Below, in pieces: positions 1 to 12,419 of a DNA stretch of 64,000 nt (positions are counted from its first letter, which is position 1; the number at the start of each line of letters is the position of its first letter). Position numbers and translations under genes: made by a program. Source of the DNA: Mrakia gelida (taxonomy: Eukaryota > Basidiomycota > Tremellomycetes > Cystofilobasidiales > Mrakiaceae); NCBI GenBank assembly GCA_024345305.1, contig BRON01000004.1, forward strand, positions 1 to 64,000, given 5' to 3'. The notes under the pieces are model-generated. The model worked only from the letters and a program-made list of their open reading frames with translations. It made no database searches and was not told where the DNA came from.

Positions 1-3000
1 CCGTGAGAGCTTGGAGATCGAGAGGAGTCCGGCTTCTTGAGGATACTTCCACCGCACTTGGTGGAAGAATCGAAATCCTCTCCTCCTCCTCCGAGACTGG
101 ATCTCCTCCTCCTCCTGCCGCGTCGTCGCGACTTAGCTCCATCGGCTCGGATCCTTCGTCGTCGTACCCTGAGACTGGAGGAGGGGAGGGTGGTGCTGGT
201 GTGGGACGTTTGAAGAGAGGTTGGGAGGAAGAGAGAGAAGAGGAGGAGGGACGCTTGGAGGAGAGCTGAAGAGAAGGAGAGGAGGAGAGACGCGTCAGTC
301 AGGCGAGGGACGTCGAGAGAAGAGAGAAGGGAGGAAGGACTCACCGACGGATGAGAGCTACGCCCAAGAAACAGATCCAGCCTGTCGGGCAAGCGATTGA
401 TCTTAAGAACCTGCGTAGCGGAGGGGGGAGAGGAGGGTTGGTCAGAACGAGGTGTCGCGTGAAGATCGAGAGAACGAACATGGAGGCGAAGACTCACAGG
501 GTCCACTCCCAACGCGAGTTGATACAGGCTCACGACCCTCATCGCATTCGTCGCGTCTCCAAAAGCAGCCAAGTCCCGAATCCCACCACTGGAGTCGGTG
601 TTTCCGTAAGCGGCCTCGTCCGTCTTGAGCGAGTGGCCTCGTTGGCTCGACTGAGTCTCCAGAGCGACAAGGAGTCCGTTGGCGTCTGATCCGAGGAGAG
701 GAAGGATGATCCGACTGATGAAGACTTCGGCGTGTCGAACCGTTTGGAGCCCGACTCCCGACGAGGAGCCTGACAAGACGAAGGCGAGCTTGAGGTGGGA
801 TCGGAGGTCGGCGGCGACGATCTGCTTCCCGACACCGTCTGTCCAAAGGAACGTCCTGAAGGTGGTCTGAACGGCGAGGTTGTTGTCCAGAGGGCTGAGA
901 GAGTGGAGGAGGGAGAGAAGGTAGAGAGCGAAGGGTTGTACGACTCCGAAGAGCTGGATGACGAGAGGCACGAGGGTCGGAGACACGAAGCGATGGATGG
1001 TCTTCGTTCCTGTCTTGTTGACCTCCGTACGAATGGCGAGTCGGTTGGAGGTGATGAAGAGAGAGGAACCGTGGTCGACCGTTCGGGTGAGCTGCTGAGT
1101 AACGAGTTCCGAAGCTCGACCTCCAGGGGAGGAGAGGTGGATGGCGACGAGGAGGTTGAGCTTCGCGGCGGCGAGGGAGTGAAGGAAGGCTCGGGCGTGA
1201 GGAAGGTTGAGCTGGGGTTTGAGAGGATCCGAGGGGTTTGAGATCCAGAGCTTGGAGTTGGAGAGAGAGAGGGAGAGGAGGAGAGCCTGTTGGTTCCGAG
1301 GTATCCCGAGCTTGATGCAGTTCGATAGATCCGTGAAGATCGATCCCCCAACCTCTCCCGCAACTCCTCCGACCGTCACTCCTTCCATCGTTCGGCCAAC
1401 TGCTGAGAGGTCCGCCGAGAAGGTGAGGGTCTTGATCGAGGAAGCAGCTGATGCGATGGCTCCCTTGGCTGCGTCGGCAATAGCGGTGAGGGAGATGAAG
1501 CGGTTGTAGGAGAGGAGAGGGAGGAGGTGGCCTTCGACTGGGTCGTGGAGGGGTTGGATGGAGACGACGGGTCCAGCAGCGGTGATGGCGTGGGAGATGG
1601 GATAGCGAGTAGCTCGAAGGACGACGAAGGGTGTGACTTGAGCTCCGTTGGGGTGAGCTGTGACGAGTTCGAAGAGCGGCGAGTCGAGACTGAGAAAGAA
1701 GAAAGAGAGAGGTGAGCGACGCGTTTCGAACCCCAAAGCGATCAAGACAACCGACTTACCCTCTCGACACTGGCACTGCTCCAACCTCAGCTTCATCCAA
1801 CTCCCTAACCTCTCCCCATCCAATCTCGTCCAGCACTAGGCGGTAGACGACGAGTCGAACGAAGAACTCGCAGGACGCGAGCTGAGGTCCGAACGATCCG
1901 ATCTCCCGAAAGCCTCCTCCAGCAGCAAGGGAAAGGCAGATTAGGAACTGATCTAGGACCATCTGGCCCCGAGGAGGAGTGGATGAGTATCGAGGGGAGT
2001 AGATCGCAAGGAGGAACTGGAGGAGGGCGTCCTGAACCTCCTTTGACTCCTCGACTCCTCCTCTCCCTTCTCCTCCGACGACCCCGTTCGGCTGGGTGAG
2101 GACGTCCCTCTGGAGGACTTGACGGAGGGTGTTGGCTGCGAGTACCATCCGCTCGGTGGTGTGGAAGGAGGGAAGGTCGATGGAGGTGGTGAAGGAGGAG
2201 GAGGAGGGAGGAGGGGAGATGATCGGAGGAGGTGCGAGCTCGCCCTGAGGGATGGGGATGGGGTTTCGGTAGACCGTTGGCGTGACCCTGAGGGCGAAGA
2301 GGATGAGCGAGCTTGAATCCCTGCTGTATCGTTTGAGGGTCGAATCCGCGAGCCGCGGCTTGAAGATCCTCGTCGGTCCCTTCCCTCCTCGCTCTTCCTC
2401 GACCATGTCCTCCGAGATCTGCACCGACCCGTCCCCCATCCCGATCTTCCGCGCCACAGCGAACTCGCTCGGATTCGTCCCGTACTTCCGAACTCCTAAG
2501 GCGAGATCCTGAACGTGGACCCAGACGTTTCGCAGAGGGTCGCGGTCTTCGATTCGAGTCTTGTCCGAGGATCGGTAGTTGTGGGCGGGGGAGATGGCTG
2601 AGCGAAGGATGGCGAGAGAGTAGGGTCGGATGAAGGAGCCGTAGCCGAGAGGGTTCTGGTAGACTGGTTGGTGGTAGAGGGAATTGTCGAGCTTGTCGCT
2701 GGGGATGGGAAGGGAGGAGAGTATCTCGTCCTGCTGCTTGAGAAGGAAGGCTGCTGATGCCGAGAGGGGATCCGATCGTGGAACCTTGGGAGGGGGAGGA
2801 GGAACGAAGTTGGTGGAGTCGTGGGAGGGAGGAGGAACGGCGAAGGCGGGGAGGTGAGCGTCGGGGAAGAGCCGTTGGAAGTAGGCGGGAGTGGGAGCGA
2901 GGTTTGTTCCTCCGTGCCTCTTGTGACGGTGGCTTCGGAGGGAGTCGCCATCCTTGTAGACAGCTCCACAGCTCCCACACCCTATTCCTGACCTCACAGC

Positions 3001-4876
3001 GAGTCCCTCGACCATAGGGAAGGTCGAGCCTGAACTCGTCGAGAGGAGGAGGCCGATCGCGTCTTGGTTGTTGGCGAGGGAAGCGTAGTCGGAGGTGTCG
3101 AGAGAGGAAGAGAGTTTGAGGAGGTGGGTGGCATCTCGGGTGAGAGTCTTCCGCTGGGAGGAGGAGAGGGACGGAGTGTGGAGTGAAAGATGGTGTCCGA
3201 TGCGAGAGGGACGAACACCTCCTCCGTGGGAGTCCTCGTGGGTTGAGATGACAAGGCCGATGCGAGTGTTGACAGCGAGAGAGGCGATATTGAGAGCGGG
3301 AGTGGCTGAAAGGAGGAAGAGGAGAAAGGTCAGGGTCGGGAAGGAAGGGGGAGAGCAAGGAGGAGGGAGGAGAAGAAGAACGAACTGGCGAGATGAGGTA
3401 GCTTCCAGAACGCGTCTCGAACGAAAAATCCTCCGATGATGAGTCCCCTGAGGCTGTTGTTACCAGCCCTGTCGTCTCTAAGAACCGATGCTGTTGAGCC
3501 TGATGGAGGGAAGAAGGGTTTGAGGATCAGCACGAGTCCATACTCTCGAGCGAGAGAGCAAACAAGAGTGACCTAGAGAGACTCACCATCGTCCGAAGAG
3601 ACCTCGCCCTCGACTCCATCCATCCCACATGCAGCACCGACTCCTCCATCTTCCGAAAGGTTCCCATCCTCCCCACCAACACCCTCACTCTCAACAACCT
3701 CGCGTTCCTTCCCCTTCCTCGTCCCACTCGAGCTCGACCCACTCGCACTCCCTCCAACTCCCTCGCCACCACCTTGCTCGGTCTCTCCCTCTCCCTCCCC
3801 CTCGTCCATCCCAAAACCAAACCCTTCCCCATCCCCTAGGTGAGCGTTCTCCTCCTCCTCCTGTTGATCCTGTGTTGGCGGAGGGGGAGCGTCGGGTTGG
3901 GGAGAGGAAGATGGAGAGTGAACGAGAGGAGAAGGGAAGAGCGGGTGGAGAGGTTCGGTGAGGATGCAGATCTTCCAGTGCTTATGAAACGCGTTTGGGG
4001 TACGGGAAAAGTGAGGTTCCGAGTGAGGTCGAGGGCAGGAGAACGATCCGTTGGTTCCACGCGGCACTGAGAGGGATGGGGGAGGGAGAACGAGAGGAAG
4101 GGAGGAACGGGATGAGTGTTGGGCTTGAACGGAACCTACACGGAGAAGATGTGTGCAAGCGCACCTTTGAGACCTCCAGCAAGACGAATTTCAGCTTGAT
4201 GAACATCCTTCACATGCTCGGTGAGTTTAGCAAGGGTGGAGAAGGGTGAGAGGGCATGGCAGATCGCTCTTGAGCATGGGAAGCTCATCTGCTCGAGCAC
4301 GAACGAGAGAAGGTCAATCGAAAGTCAGAACAGAACCAAGTGGAGGGTGGGTGGTATGAGAAGATTGAGGTATGCGAGGGCAACTTACGGTACTGAAGAA
4401 AGAACCTGAGAGTGCAAGGGGAAGGAGGGAGAGCGAGCGAGGTAGAGGGAAGAACGATGGTCAGCTCGAGCTCGCAACTCCTCCTTCCTTCTCCTTCCTT
4501 CTGCAAAGGCAGGTGACACCTCATCCCACCTCCCCTACCTCCAACTGAAAGCGAAAGACTCACTTGAGTCCACGAGAAAGTCTCTCGAGAGCTCGTTCAG
4601 CGAGGGTTCCAAAGGGGAAGGAGGTTTGGCTGAGGTCGCTTTCGAAGGAAGCTGAAGAGGGTTGTAGAATTGGATCGGATCCGTTGGATGGCTAGGAGTA
4701 GAGGAGGAGTGGAGGAGAAGTTCCTGGTGGGAGAAAAGTGGAGGAAAGGGGTCAGCATCGAGCTCGCTCATGAAGGAGGGAAGGGAAGGAGGAGCGGAAG
4801 ACCGAGTCATAAGCGAGCGAGCGAGCGACGAGCTCCTCCCTTCTTCCTTCAAACGAGAGACCTTCCCAGCATGCAT
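1..4876 (-). CDS. Telomere-linked helicase copy 1 (3' part outside window)
   Basis: This is a multi-exon TLH-type gene read leftward and cut by the window edge before the helicase motifs. Visible in order are a first exon ending in a conserved SLNELSRDFLV segment (about 4876-4560), an acidic Gly/Glu-rich exon (4067-3590), a short exon (about 3530-3440), and a long C2H2-containing exon (about 3300-1756) with GCGSCGAVYKDGDSLRSHRHKRHG. Next comes the central domain (about 1710-470), which ends in the RGHSLKTDEAAYG motif. Several donors start GTGAGT. The frame stays open to base 1. It differs from copies 2 and 3 by many substitutions. It also has four rather than five G at about 4748, which shifts the frame of its first exon relative to the other two. 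The family is recognised from architecture (C2H2/OrsD-like region, recombinase-like motif, RecQ helicase as seen in copy 3). The start codon is not certain. Confidence 0.65.
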
Positions 4877-5368
4877 CCACCTTCTCAGTGGGTTCTATTC
4901 ACCCCAAAGGATACTCTCCCAACATGGAAGCTCGAGAGAAAGGACTTTCCTTCCTTTGCGAGAGGAGGAGGGGTTGAGGAAAGGGAAGCGATGAGGAAGC
5001 GATAAGGCGAGGGAGCTCACCAAGGCTGCCGTTCAAGCACTGCTCCAGTGGGCCCTTGGGAGGGATGCTACTCCCTCGTAGGAGCTGACAAGTTGTTGGT
5101 AGAGGAAGTGGGAAATGGAAAGGAAGTGGTCAAGGGAAGAGGTCGATGTGGTTGGGGGAGAGAGCAGCTCCGCAACTTCTCGTCGAAGACACGCGATTGA
5201 CTCGGGAGCTCGTCCCCTTCGGTCTACGGCTTTGTAGACCGATTTATGAAACCACCCTCCCATCACCCAGGTTGATCATATAGTACCAAAGAGGCAGGAG
5301 GCCCGAGAAGAGTCCAGCTGCTGTTGTAGGAGGTAAGCGAGGGAGGAGGGGGAGGGGGGAGGAGATGG

Positions 5369-6054
5369 GGGTTGAGCTTGAACGAACGAGAGGGCAAGTT
5401 CCATCGACAGGTTCGCTGCCGCTTTGCAACGACTCTAGCAGTAACTCGAAATCTGAAAACAGATTAGTCCGGAGGCCGGGTATAGAGAACACGGTCCCCC
5501 TTCAAGCGAGCAACTTTTCTTACCACGAGGCTCAGACTCGCATAGGAGAAAGGAGGAGGAGCTGGGAGGTGAGCTTGAGCTCATACGTTTCAACCTCGAG
5601 ACGTCGGCTAATCTTTACTCTAGAGCTAAGCCCTCTTTACGGGACATACTAGAGCTATGCACCAGCGACTCCAGCCCTTTACAATCCGCTGTTTTGATCT
5701 TGAGTATACAAAGAAGCTGAAAGAGAGAGGATGGAGCTCCTCCGAAAAGAACTCGCGGAAGTCAGCTCGAGCTCACCCTCTCCTTCGTTTTGAGGTACCT
5801 CTCGGGAGAATCGCTGTCGACCATGCAGATTTTGTTCTAGAGAGCTGTGCTTCTGATACATTGTGCTTCATGGGTAGATCTCGCTGGTCGTGTTTCCCGT
5901 TTGCGATTCGGTGGAAGGAGGAAGGAGAACGAAGCGACGCAAAGTCCGGGTAGTCCAAAAAGGGCTGCTGGAACGGTCGGACTACCCGGATCCGGGTAGT
6001 CGACTACACGGAATCGACCGTTCCTGCTAGCAGGAACGGACGGCATACGGTTAG
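5369..6054. repeat. Terminal module A with palindrome cluster
   Basis: This is the right-hand terminus shared by all units. The last 110 bp hold four copies of a 12-nt module X in alternating orientation. They are TCCGGGTAGTCC at 5945-5956, its complement at 5979-5990, X again at 5991-6001, and an imperfect complement at 6002-6012 (one mismatch, A for C). A second module Y (GGAACGG core) lies at about 5968-5977. It recurs as a perfect 20-nt palindrome at 6019-6038. The terminus follows as GGCATACGG then TTAG (6051-6054). It lies upstream of the minus-strand TLH gene. Confidence 0.85.
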
Positions 6055-9000
6055 AATCCGTGTTTCCGTAAGCCGCCTCGTCCGTCTTGAGCGAGTGGCC
6101 TCGTTGGCTCGACTGAGTCTCCAGAGCGACAAGGAGTCCGTTGGCGTCTGATCCGAGGAGGGGTAGGATGATCCGACTGATGAAGACTTCGGCGTGCCGA
6201 ACCGTTTGGAGCCCAACTCCTGACGAGGAGCCTGACAAGACGAAGGCGAGCTTGAGGTGGGATCGGAGGTCGGCGGCGACGATCTGCTTCCCGACACCGT
6301 CTGTCCAAAGGAACGTCCTGAAGGTGGTCTGAACGGCGAGGTTGTTGTCCAGAGGGCTGAGAGAGTGGAGGAGGGAGAGAAGGTAGAGAGCGAAGGGTTG
6401 TACGACTCCGAAGAGCTGGATGACGAGAGGCACGAGGGTCGGAGACACGAAGCGATGGATGGTCTTCGTTCCTGTCTTGTTGACCTCCGTACGAATGGCG
6501 AGTCGGTTGGAGGTGATGAAGAGAGAGGAACCGTGGTCGACCGTTCGGGTGAGCTGCTGAGTAACGAGTTCCGAAGCTCGACCTCCAGGGGAGGAGAGGT
6601 GGATGGCGACGAGGACGTTGAGCTTCGCGGCGGCGAGGGAGTGAAGGAAGGCTCGGGCGTGAGGAAGGTTGAGCTGGGGTTTGAGAGGATCCGAGGGGTT
6701 TGAGATCCAGAGCTTGGAGTTGGAGAGAGAGAGGGAGAGGAGGAGAGCCTGTTGGTTCCGAGGTATCCCGAGCTTGATGCAGTTCGATGGATCCGTGAAG
6801 ATCGATCCCCCAACCTCTCCCGCAACTCCTCCGACCGTCGCTCCTTCCATCGTTCGGCCAACTGCTGAGAGGTCCGCCGAGAAGGTGAGGGTCTTGATCG
6901 AGGAAGTAGCTGATGCGATGGCTCCCTTGGCTGCGTCGGCAATAGCGGTGAGGGAGATGAAGCGGTTGTAGGAGAGGAGAGGGAGGAGGTGGCCTTCGAC
7001 TGGGTCGTGGAGGGGTTGGATGGAGACGACGGGTCCAGCAGCGGTGATGGCGTGGGAGATGGGATAGCGAGTAGCTCGAAGGACGACGAAGGGTGTGACT
7101 TGAGCTCCGTTGGGGTGAGCTGTGACGAGTTCGAAGAGCGGCGAGTCGAGACTGAGAAAGAAGAAAGAGAGAGGTGAGCGACGTGTTTCGAACCCCAAAG
7201 CGATCAAGACAACCGACTTACCCTCTCGACACTGGCACTGCTCCAGCCTCAGCTTCATCCAACTCCCTAACCTCTCCCCATCCAATCTCGTCCAGCACTA
7301 GGCGGTAGACAACGAGTCAAACGAAGAACTCGCAGGACGCGAGCTGAGGTCTGAACGATCCGATCTCCCGAAAGCCTCCTCCAGCAGCAAGGGAAAGGCA
7401 GATTAGGAACTGATCTAGGACCATCTGGCCCCGAGGAGGAGTGGATGAGTATCGAGGGGAGTAGATCGCAAGGAGGAACTGGAGGAGGGCGTCCTGAACC
7501 TCCTTTGACTCCTCGACTCCTCCTCTCCCTTCTCCTCCGACGACCCCGTTCGGCTGGGTGAGGACGTCCCTCTGGAGGACTTGACGGAGGGTGTTGGCTG
7601 CGAGTACCATCCGCTCGGTGGTGTGGAAGGAGGGAAGGTCGATGGAGGTGGTGAAGGAGCAGGAGGAGGGAGGAGGGGAGATGATTGGAGGAGGTGCGAG
7701 CTCGCCCTGAGGGATGGGGATGGGGTTTCGGTAGACCGTTGGCGTGACCCTGAGGGCAAAGAGGATGAGCGAGCTTGAATCCCTGCTGTATCGTTTGAGG
7801 GTCGAATCCGCGAGCCGCGGCTTGAAGATCCTTGTCGGTCCCTTCCCTCCTCGCTCTTCGTCGACCATGTCCTCCGAGATCTGCACCGACCCGTCCCCCA
7901 TCCCGATCTTCCTCGCCACAGCAAACTCGCTCGGATTCGTCCCGTACTTCCGAACCCCTAAGGCGAGATCCTGAACGTGGACCCAGACGTTTCGCAGAGG
8001 GTCGCGGTCCTCGATTCGAGTCTTGTCCGAGGACCGGTAGTTGTGGGCGGGGGAGATGGCTGAGCGGAGGACGGCGAGAGGGTAGGGTTGGATGAAGGAG
8101 CCGTAGCCGAGAGGGTTCTGGTAGACTGGTTGGTGGTAGAGGGAATTGTCGAGCTTGTCGCTGGGGGTGGGAAGGGAGGAGAGTATCTCGTTCTGCTGCT
8201 CGAGAAGGAAGGCTGCTGATGCTGAGGAGGGATCCGATCGTGGGACCTTGGGAGGGGGAGGAGGAACGAGGTTGATGGAGTTGTGAGACGGAGGAGGAAC
8301 GGCGAAGGCGGGGAGGTGAGCGTCGGGGAAGAGTTGTTGGGAGTGAACGGAAGCGGAGGAGAGATTCGTTCCTCCGTGCTTCTTGTGACGGTGGCTTCGG
8401 AGGGAGTCGCCATCCTTGCAGACCACACCACAGCTCCCCCAACCCTACTCCCATCCTCACGGCGATGCCCTCGACCATAGGGAAGGTCGAGGTGGACCGT
8501 CTCGAGAGGAGCAGCTGACTTGCAAGTTTCCGATCGGAGAGGGGAGCGTAGATGGAGTGCTTGAAGGAGTTCGCGAGGTTCAGGAGGAGGGTTGCTTCTC
8601 GGACGAGGGTTTTTCGATGGGAGGAGGAGAGGGAAGGGCAGAACTTGAGTAGGTGAGCGGTGAGTCCGGATGGTGCGACTCCTCCTCCGTACGGGTCCTC
8701 GTGGGTGGAAACGACGAGACCGATCCTCATGTTGATGGCTAGAGAAGCGGCGTGGAGGTTGGTCGTGGCTGAGAGAGAGAGAGAAAAAGAAAGGAAGATC
8801 AGGATCGGGAAGCAAGAGATTGGAGAGAAGGAGATGAAGGACGAACAAGCGAGGCTCTCTCCTTTCCAAAACGCGACAAGTCCTTCCACGTCGAGTTTCC
8901 TGAAGCATCCAATCCCAGCTTCGTCGTCTCTTGGCACCGATGCTGTTGAGCCTGATGGAAGGAAGAAGGGTTTAAAGATCAGCACAGGTCCATACTCTCG

Positions 9001-10412
9001 AGCGAGAGAGCAAACGAGAGTGACGGAACAGGACGCGAGAGACTCACCATCGTCCGAAGAGACCTCACCGACGACACCATCCATCCCACAAACCCCACCC
9101 TCCGCTTCGTCTTCCAGACAGTTCCTATCCTCCCCACCACTACCCTCCCTCCCATCAACAACCTCGTGTTCCTTCCCCTTCCTCGTCCCACTCAAGCTCG
9201 ACCCACTCGCACTCCCTCCAACTCCCTCGCCACCACCTCCCTCGGTCTCTCCCTCTCCCTCCCCCTCGTCCATCCCAGAACCAAACCCTTCCCCATCCCC
9301 TAGGTGAGCGAGTACCTCCTCCTCCTGCTGATCCTGTGTTGGTGGAAGGGGAGTGTTGGGTTGGGGAGAGAGAGAGGGAGGGTGAACAAGAGGAGAAGGG
9401 AAGAGCGGATGGAGAGGTTCGGTGACCGTACACGTCTTCCAGTGCTCGTGGAGAGCAGAGGGGGTTGGAGAGAGGTGAGATTGAGGATGAGGGCGAGGGC
9501 AGGGGAAGGATCCGTTGCTCCTTCGAGGAACTGAAAGGAGGGAGGTGGAAGAACGAGAGCGAGGGAGGAACGGGATGAGTGTTGAGCTAGCTTGAACGAA
9601 GCGAGCACGGTGAAGATGCATGCAAGCGGACCTTTGAGACCTCCAGAAAGACGAACTTCAGCTTGGTGAACATCCTTCACATGCTGAGTGAGTTTAGCGA
9701 GGGTGGAGAAGGGCGAGAGGCCGTGGCAGATAGCTCTCGGGCACGGGAAGCTCATCTGCTCAAGCACGAACAAGAGCAGGCCAATCGAGAGTCAGAACAG
9801 AACCAAATGGTGGATGGGTGGTATGGGAGGATTGGTGTATGCAAGAGGGACATACAGTATTGAAGGAAAAGCCTGAGAGTGCAAGGGGAAGGAGGGAGAG
9901 CGAGTGGGGTGAAGGGAAGGACGATGGTCAGCTCGGGCTCGCAACTCCTCCTTCCTTCTTCCTTCCCTCTCCCTCCCCTCCCCTTCCAAGGGCAGGCCCC
10001 ACCTTTTCCGACCTCTCCCAACCTCCAGCTCCATAGCAGAAAGCAAAAGACCCACTTGAATCCTACGAGAAGGTCTCTCGAGCGCTCGTTCAGCGAGGTG
10101 TCAAAGGGGAAGGAGGTTTGGCTGAGGTCGCTTTCGAAGGAAGCTCGAGAGGGTTGTGAGAGTGGATCGGGTCCGTTGGACGGATAGGAGTAGAGGAGGA
10201 GTGGGGGAGAAGTTCCTGGTAGGGAGAGAAGGGGAGGAAAGGGGGTCAGCATCGAGCTCGCTCATGAAGGAGGGAAGGGAAGGAGGAGGGGAAGACCGAG
10301 TCATGAGCGAGCGAGCGAGCTCCTCCTTCTCTCCTTCCAACACGAGACCTTCCCAGCATGCATCCACCTTCTCAGTGGGTTCTATTAACCCCAAATGATG
10401 CTCTCCCAACAT
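6055..10412 (-). pseudogene. Telomere-linked helicase copy 2, truncated and frameshifted
   Basis: Same exon order as copies 1 and 3, but the gene is cut shortly after the RGHSLKTDEAAYG motif. Translation runs straight into the palindromic end of unit 1, and the whole RecQ-like helicase domain is lost. There is also one extra base in the run at about 8434-8442 compared with 20937-20945 of copy 3. This shifts the frame inside the C2H2 finger, so copy 3 reads VGCGSCGVVCKDG while copy 2 reads VGLGELWC and loses the zinc ligands. Elsewhere it is almost identical to copy 3 from about 6790 to 10900, so the damage is young. It could still yield a truncated zinc-finger protein, but not a helicase. Confidence 0.75.
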
Positions 10413-10863
10413 AGAAGCTAGAGAAAAAGGACTTCCCTTCCTTTGCGAGAGGAGGAGGGGTTGAGGAAAGGGAAGCGATAAGGGAGCGATAAGGCGAGGG
10501 AGCTCACCAAGTCTGCCGTTCGAGCACTGCTCCAGTGGGTCCTTGGGAAGGAGGCTGGTCCCTCGTAGGATCTGACAAGTTGTTGGTAAGGGGAAGTGGA
10601 AATGGAAAGGAAGGTGTCAAGGGAAGAGGTCGATGTCGATGTGGTTGGGGGAGAGAGAGCAGGTCCGCGACTCCTCGTCGAAGACACGCGATTGACTCGG
10701 AGCTCGTCCCCTTCGGTCTACGGCTTCGTAGACCGATTTATGAAACCACCCTCCCATCACCCAGGTTGATCCTATAGTACCAAAGAGGCAGAAGGTCCAG
10801 GAAGAGTGCACTGCTGTTGTAGAAGGTAAGCGAGAGAGGAGGGAGAGAGGGGAGGAGGTCGAC

Positions 10864-11546
10864 GGTGAGCTTGAACGAACGAGAAGGCCCTTCCATCGAC
10901 AGGTTCGCTGCCGCTGCGCAACGACTCTAGCAGTAACTCGAAATCTGAAAACAGATTAGCCAGGAGGCCGGGTATAGAGAACACGTTCCCCCTTCAAGCG
11001 AGCAACTTTTCCTACCACGAGGCTCAGACTCGCATAGGAGAAAGGAGGAGGAGCTGGGAGGTGAGCTTGGGCTCATACGTTTCAACCTCGAGACGTCGGC
11101 AAATCTTCACTCTAGAGCTAAGCCCTCTTTACGGGACATAATAGAGCTACGTACGAACGACTCCAGCCCTTTACAATCCGCGGTTTCGGCCTTGAGTATA
11201 CAGAGAAGCTGAAAGAGAGAGGATGGAGCTCCTCCGAAAAGAACTCGCGGAAGTCAGCTCGAGCTCGCCCTCTCCTTCGTTTTGAGGTACCTCTCGGGAG
11301 AATAGCTGTCGGCGATGCAGATCTCACGATATAGAGCTGTGCTTCTGATACATTGTGCTTCATAGGTAGATCTCGCTGGTCGTTTTTCCCGTTTGCGATT
11401 CGGTGGGGAGGGGAGGGAAAAACGAAGCAGCGCAGGTTGCGTACCCTCCGGAAAGCCTGTTGGAACGGTCGGAGGGTACGCATGCGTACCCTCGAGGGTA
11501 CGCAGGGGCCCGTTCCAACGCGTTGGAACGGGTCGCATACCGTTAG
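10864..11546. repeat. Terminal module B with palindrome cluster
   Basis: Same layout as module A with a different stem sequence. X is GCGTACCCTCC at 11439-11449, its complement is at 11471-11481, and X plus complement form a perfect 20-nt palindrome at 11484-11503. The adjoining complement and X also make a perfect 22-nt palindrome at 11472-11493. The Y hairpin is a perfect 24-nt palindrome at 11509-11532, with arms CCCGTTCCAACG and CGTTGGAACGGG. TTAG is at 11543-11546. Confidence 0.88.
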
Positions 11547-11959
11547 GGACATACTAGAGCTATGTACCAACGACTTCAGCCCTTTACGACCCGCGGTTTT
11601 GATCTTGAGTATACAGAGGAGCTGAAAGAGAGAGGATGGAGCTCCTCCGAAAAGAACTCGCGGAAGTCAGCTCGAGCTCGCCCTCTCCTTCGTTTTGAGG
11701 TACCTCTCGGGAGAATCGCTGTCGGCGATGCAGATTCTATCATAAAGAGCTGTGCATCTGATACATTGGGCTTCATGGGTAGATCCTGCTGGTCGTCTTT
11801 CCCGTTTGCGATTTGGTGGAAAGGGGAGGGAGGAACGAAGCCGCGCAGGTTGCGGACCCTCCGGAAAGGCGCCAGGAACGGTCGGAGGGTCCGCATGCGG
11901 ACCCTCGAGGGTCCGCAGAGGCCCGTTCCTGCCTCCAGGAACGGGGCGCATACGGTTAG
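11547..11959. repeat. Terminal module C, left-truncated solo copy
   Basis: This piece starts at GGACATACTAGAGC, which is internal in modules A, B and E, so only the right part of the module is present. X is GCGGACCCTCC (11852-11862), with complement at 11884-11894. Perfect palindromes lie at 11885-11906 and 11897-11916. Relative to module B a single T-to-G change in X appears in both X copies, with the matching A-to-C change in both complements. The Y hairpin is at 11922-11945 (10-nt arms, 4-nt loop), with CAGGAACGGG replacing the TTGGAACGG type of module B. TTAG is at 11956-11959. Confidence 0.85.
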
Positions 11960-12321
11960 GAACTCGGCCTTGAATATACAGTGCAGCTAAAGAGAGGCTG
12001 GAGCTCCTCCGAAAAGAACTCGCGGAAGTCAGCTCGAGCTCACCCTCTCCTTCGTTTTGAGGTACCTCTCGGGAGAATCGCTGTCGACCATGCAGATTTT
12101 GTTCTAGAGAGCTGTGCTTCTGATACATTGTGCTTCATGGGTAGATCTCGCTGGTCGTGTTTCCCGTTTGCGATTCGGTGGAAGGAGGAAGGAGAACGAA
12201 GCGACGCAAAGTCCGGGTAGTCCAAAAAGGGCTGCTGGAACGGTCGGACTACCCGGATCCGGGTAGTCGACTACACGGAAACGACCGTTCCTGGAGGCAG
12301 GAACGGGTCGCATACCGTTAG
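11960..12321. repeat. Terminal module D, left-truncated solo copy
   Basis: This begins at GAACTCGGCCTTGAATATAC, internal to the full modules, directly after the TTAG of copy C. X is TCCGGGTAGTCC (12212-12223), with complement 12246-12257, X again 12258-12268 and an imperfect complement 12269-12279. That is the same stem type as module A, including its one mismatch. The Y hairpin is 12286-12305 with a GAGG loop. TTAG is 12318-12321. Confidence 0.85.
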
Positions 12322-12419
12322 AGAAAATTTGAGTGAGTCGAACTGGCACAAGAGGGGAGAGGACGCAACATGAACAAGGGATCACGAAACGACTTCTTCC
12401 ATCTCGTATAGATCACCTC

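Larger units (their letters stand above)
1..6054. mobile_element. Subtelomeric TLH repeat unit 1 (left part outside window)
   Basis: This unit matches unit F from 17970 to 24056 nearly colinearly. It contains most of a minus-strand TLH gene followed on the right by the shared terminal module and its palindrome cluster. The right end is sharp: after the TTAG at 6051-6054 the sequence enters the interior of a second TLH copy, equivalent to 18561 of the third copy. The unit continues beyond base 1, so its left end is unknown. No CCCTAA-type telomere array is visible at the edge. The minus-strand gene points left; the TTAG end points right. Confidence 0.7.
6055..11546. mobile_element. TLH repeat unit 2, left-truncated
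   Basis: The unit begins abruptly inside a TLH gene, at the base equivalent to 18561, and joins the TTAG of unit 1. It ends with terminal module B. To the left of about 6627 its diagnostic bases match copy 1; to the right of about 6789 they match copy 3. It is therefore a mosaic. The helicase domain is missing altogether. Confidence 0.75.

Noticed and set aside
1805..3358. Minus-strand 517-residue Arg/Pro/His-rich ORF.
   Set aside because: It overlaps the TLH zinc-finger exon in another frame and has no domain; a shadow of high GC content.
8660..9307. Plus-strand 215-residue ORF, repeated at 21165-21812.
   Set aside because: It lies antisense to TLH exons and is rich in Pro and Ser. It is conserved only because the duplicated DNA is conserved.
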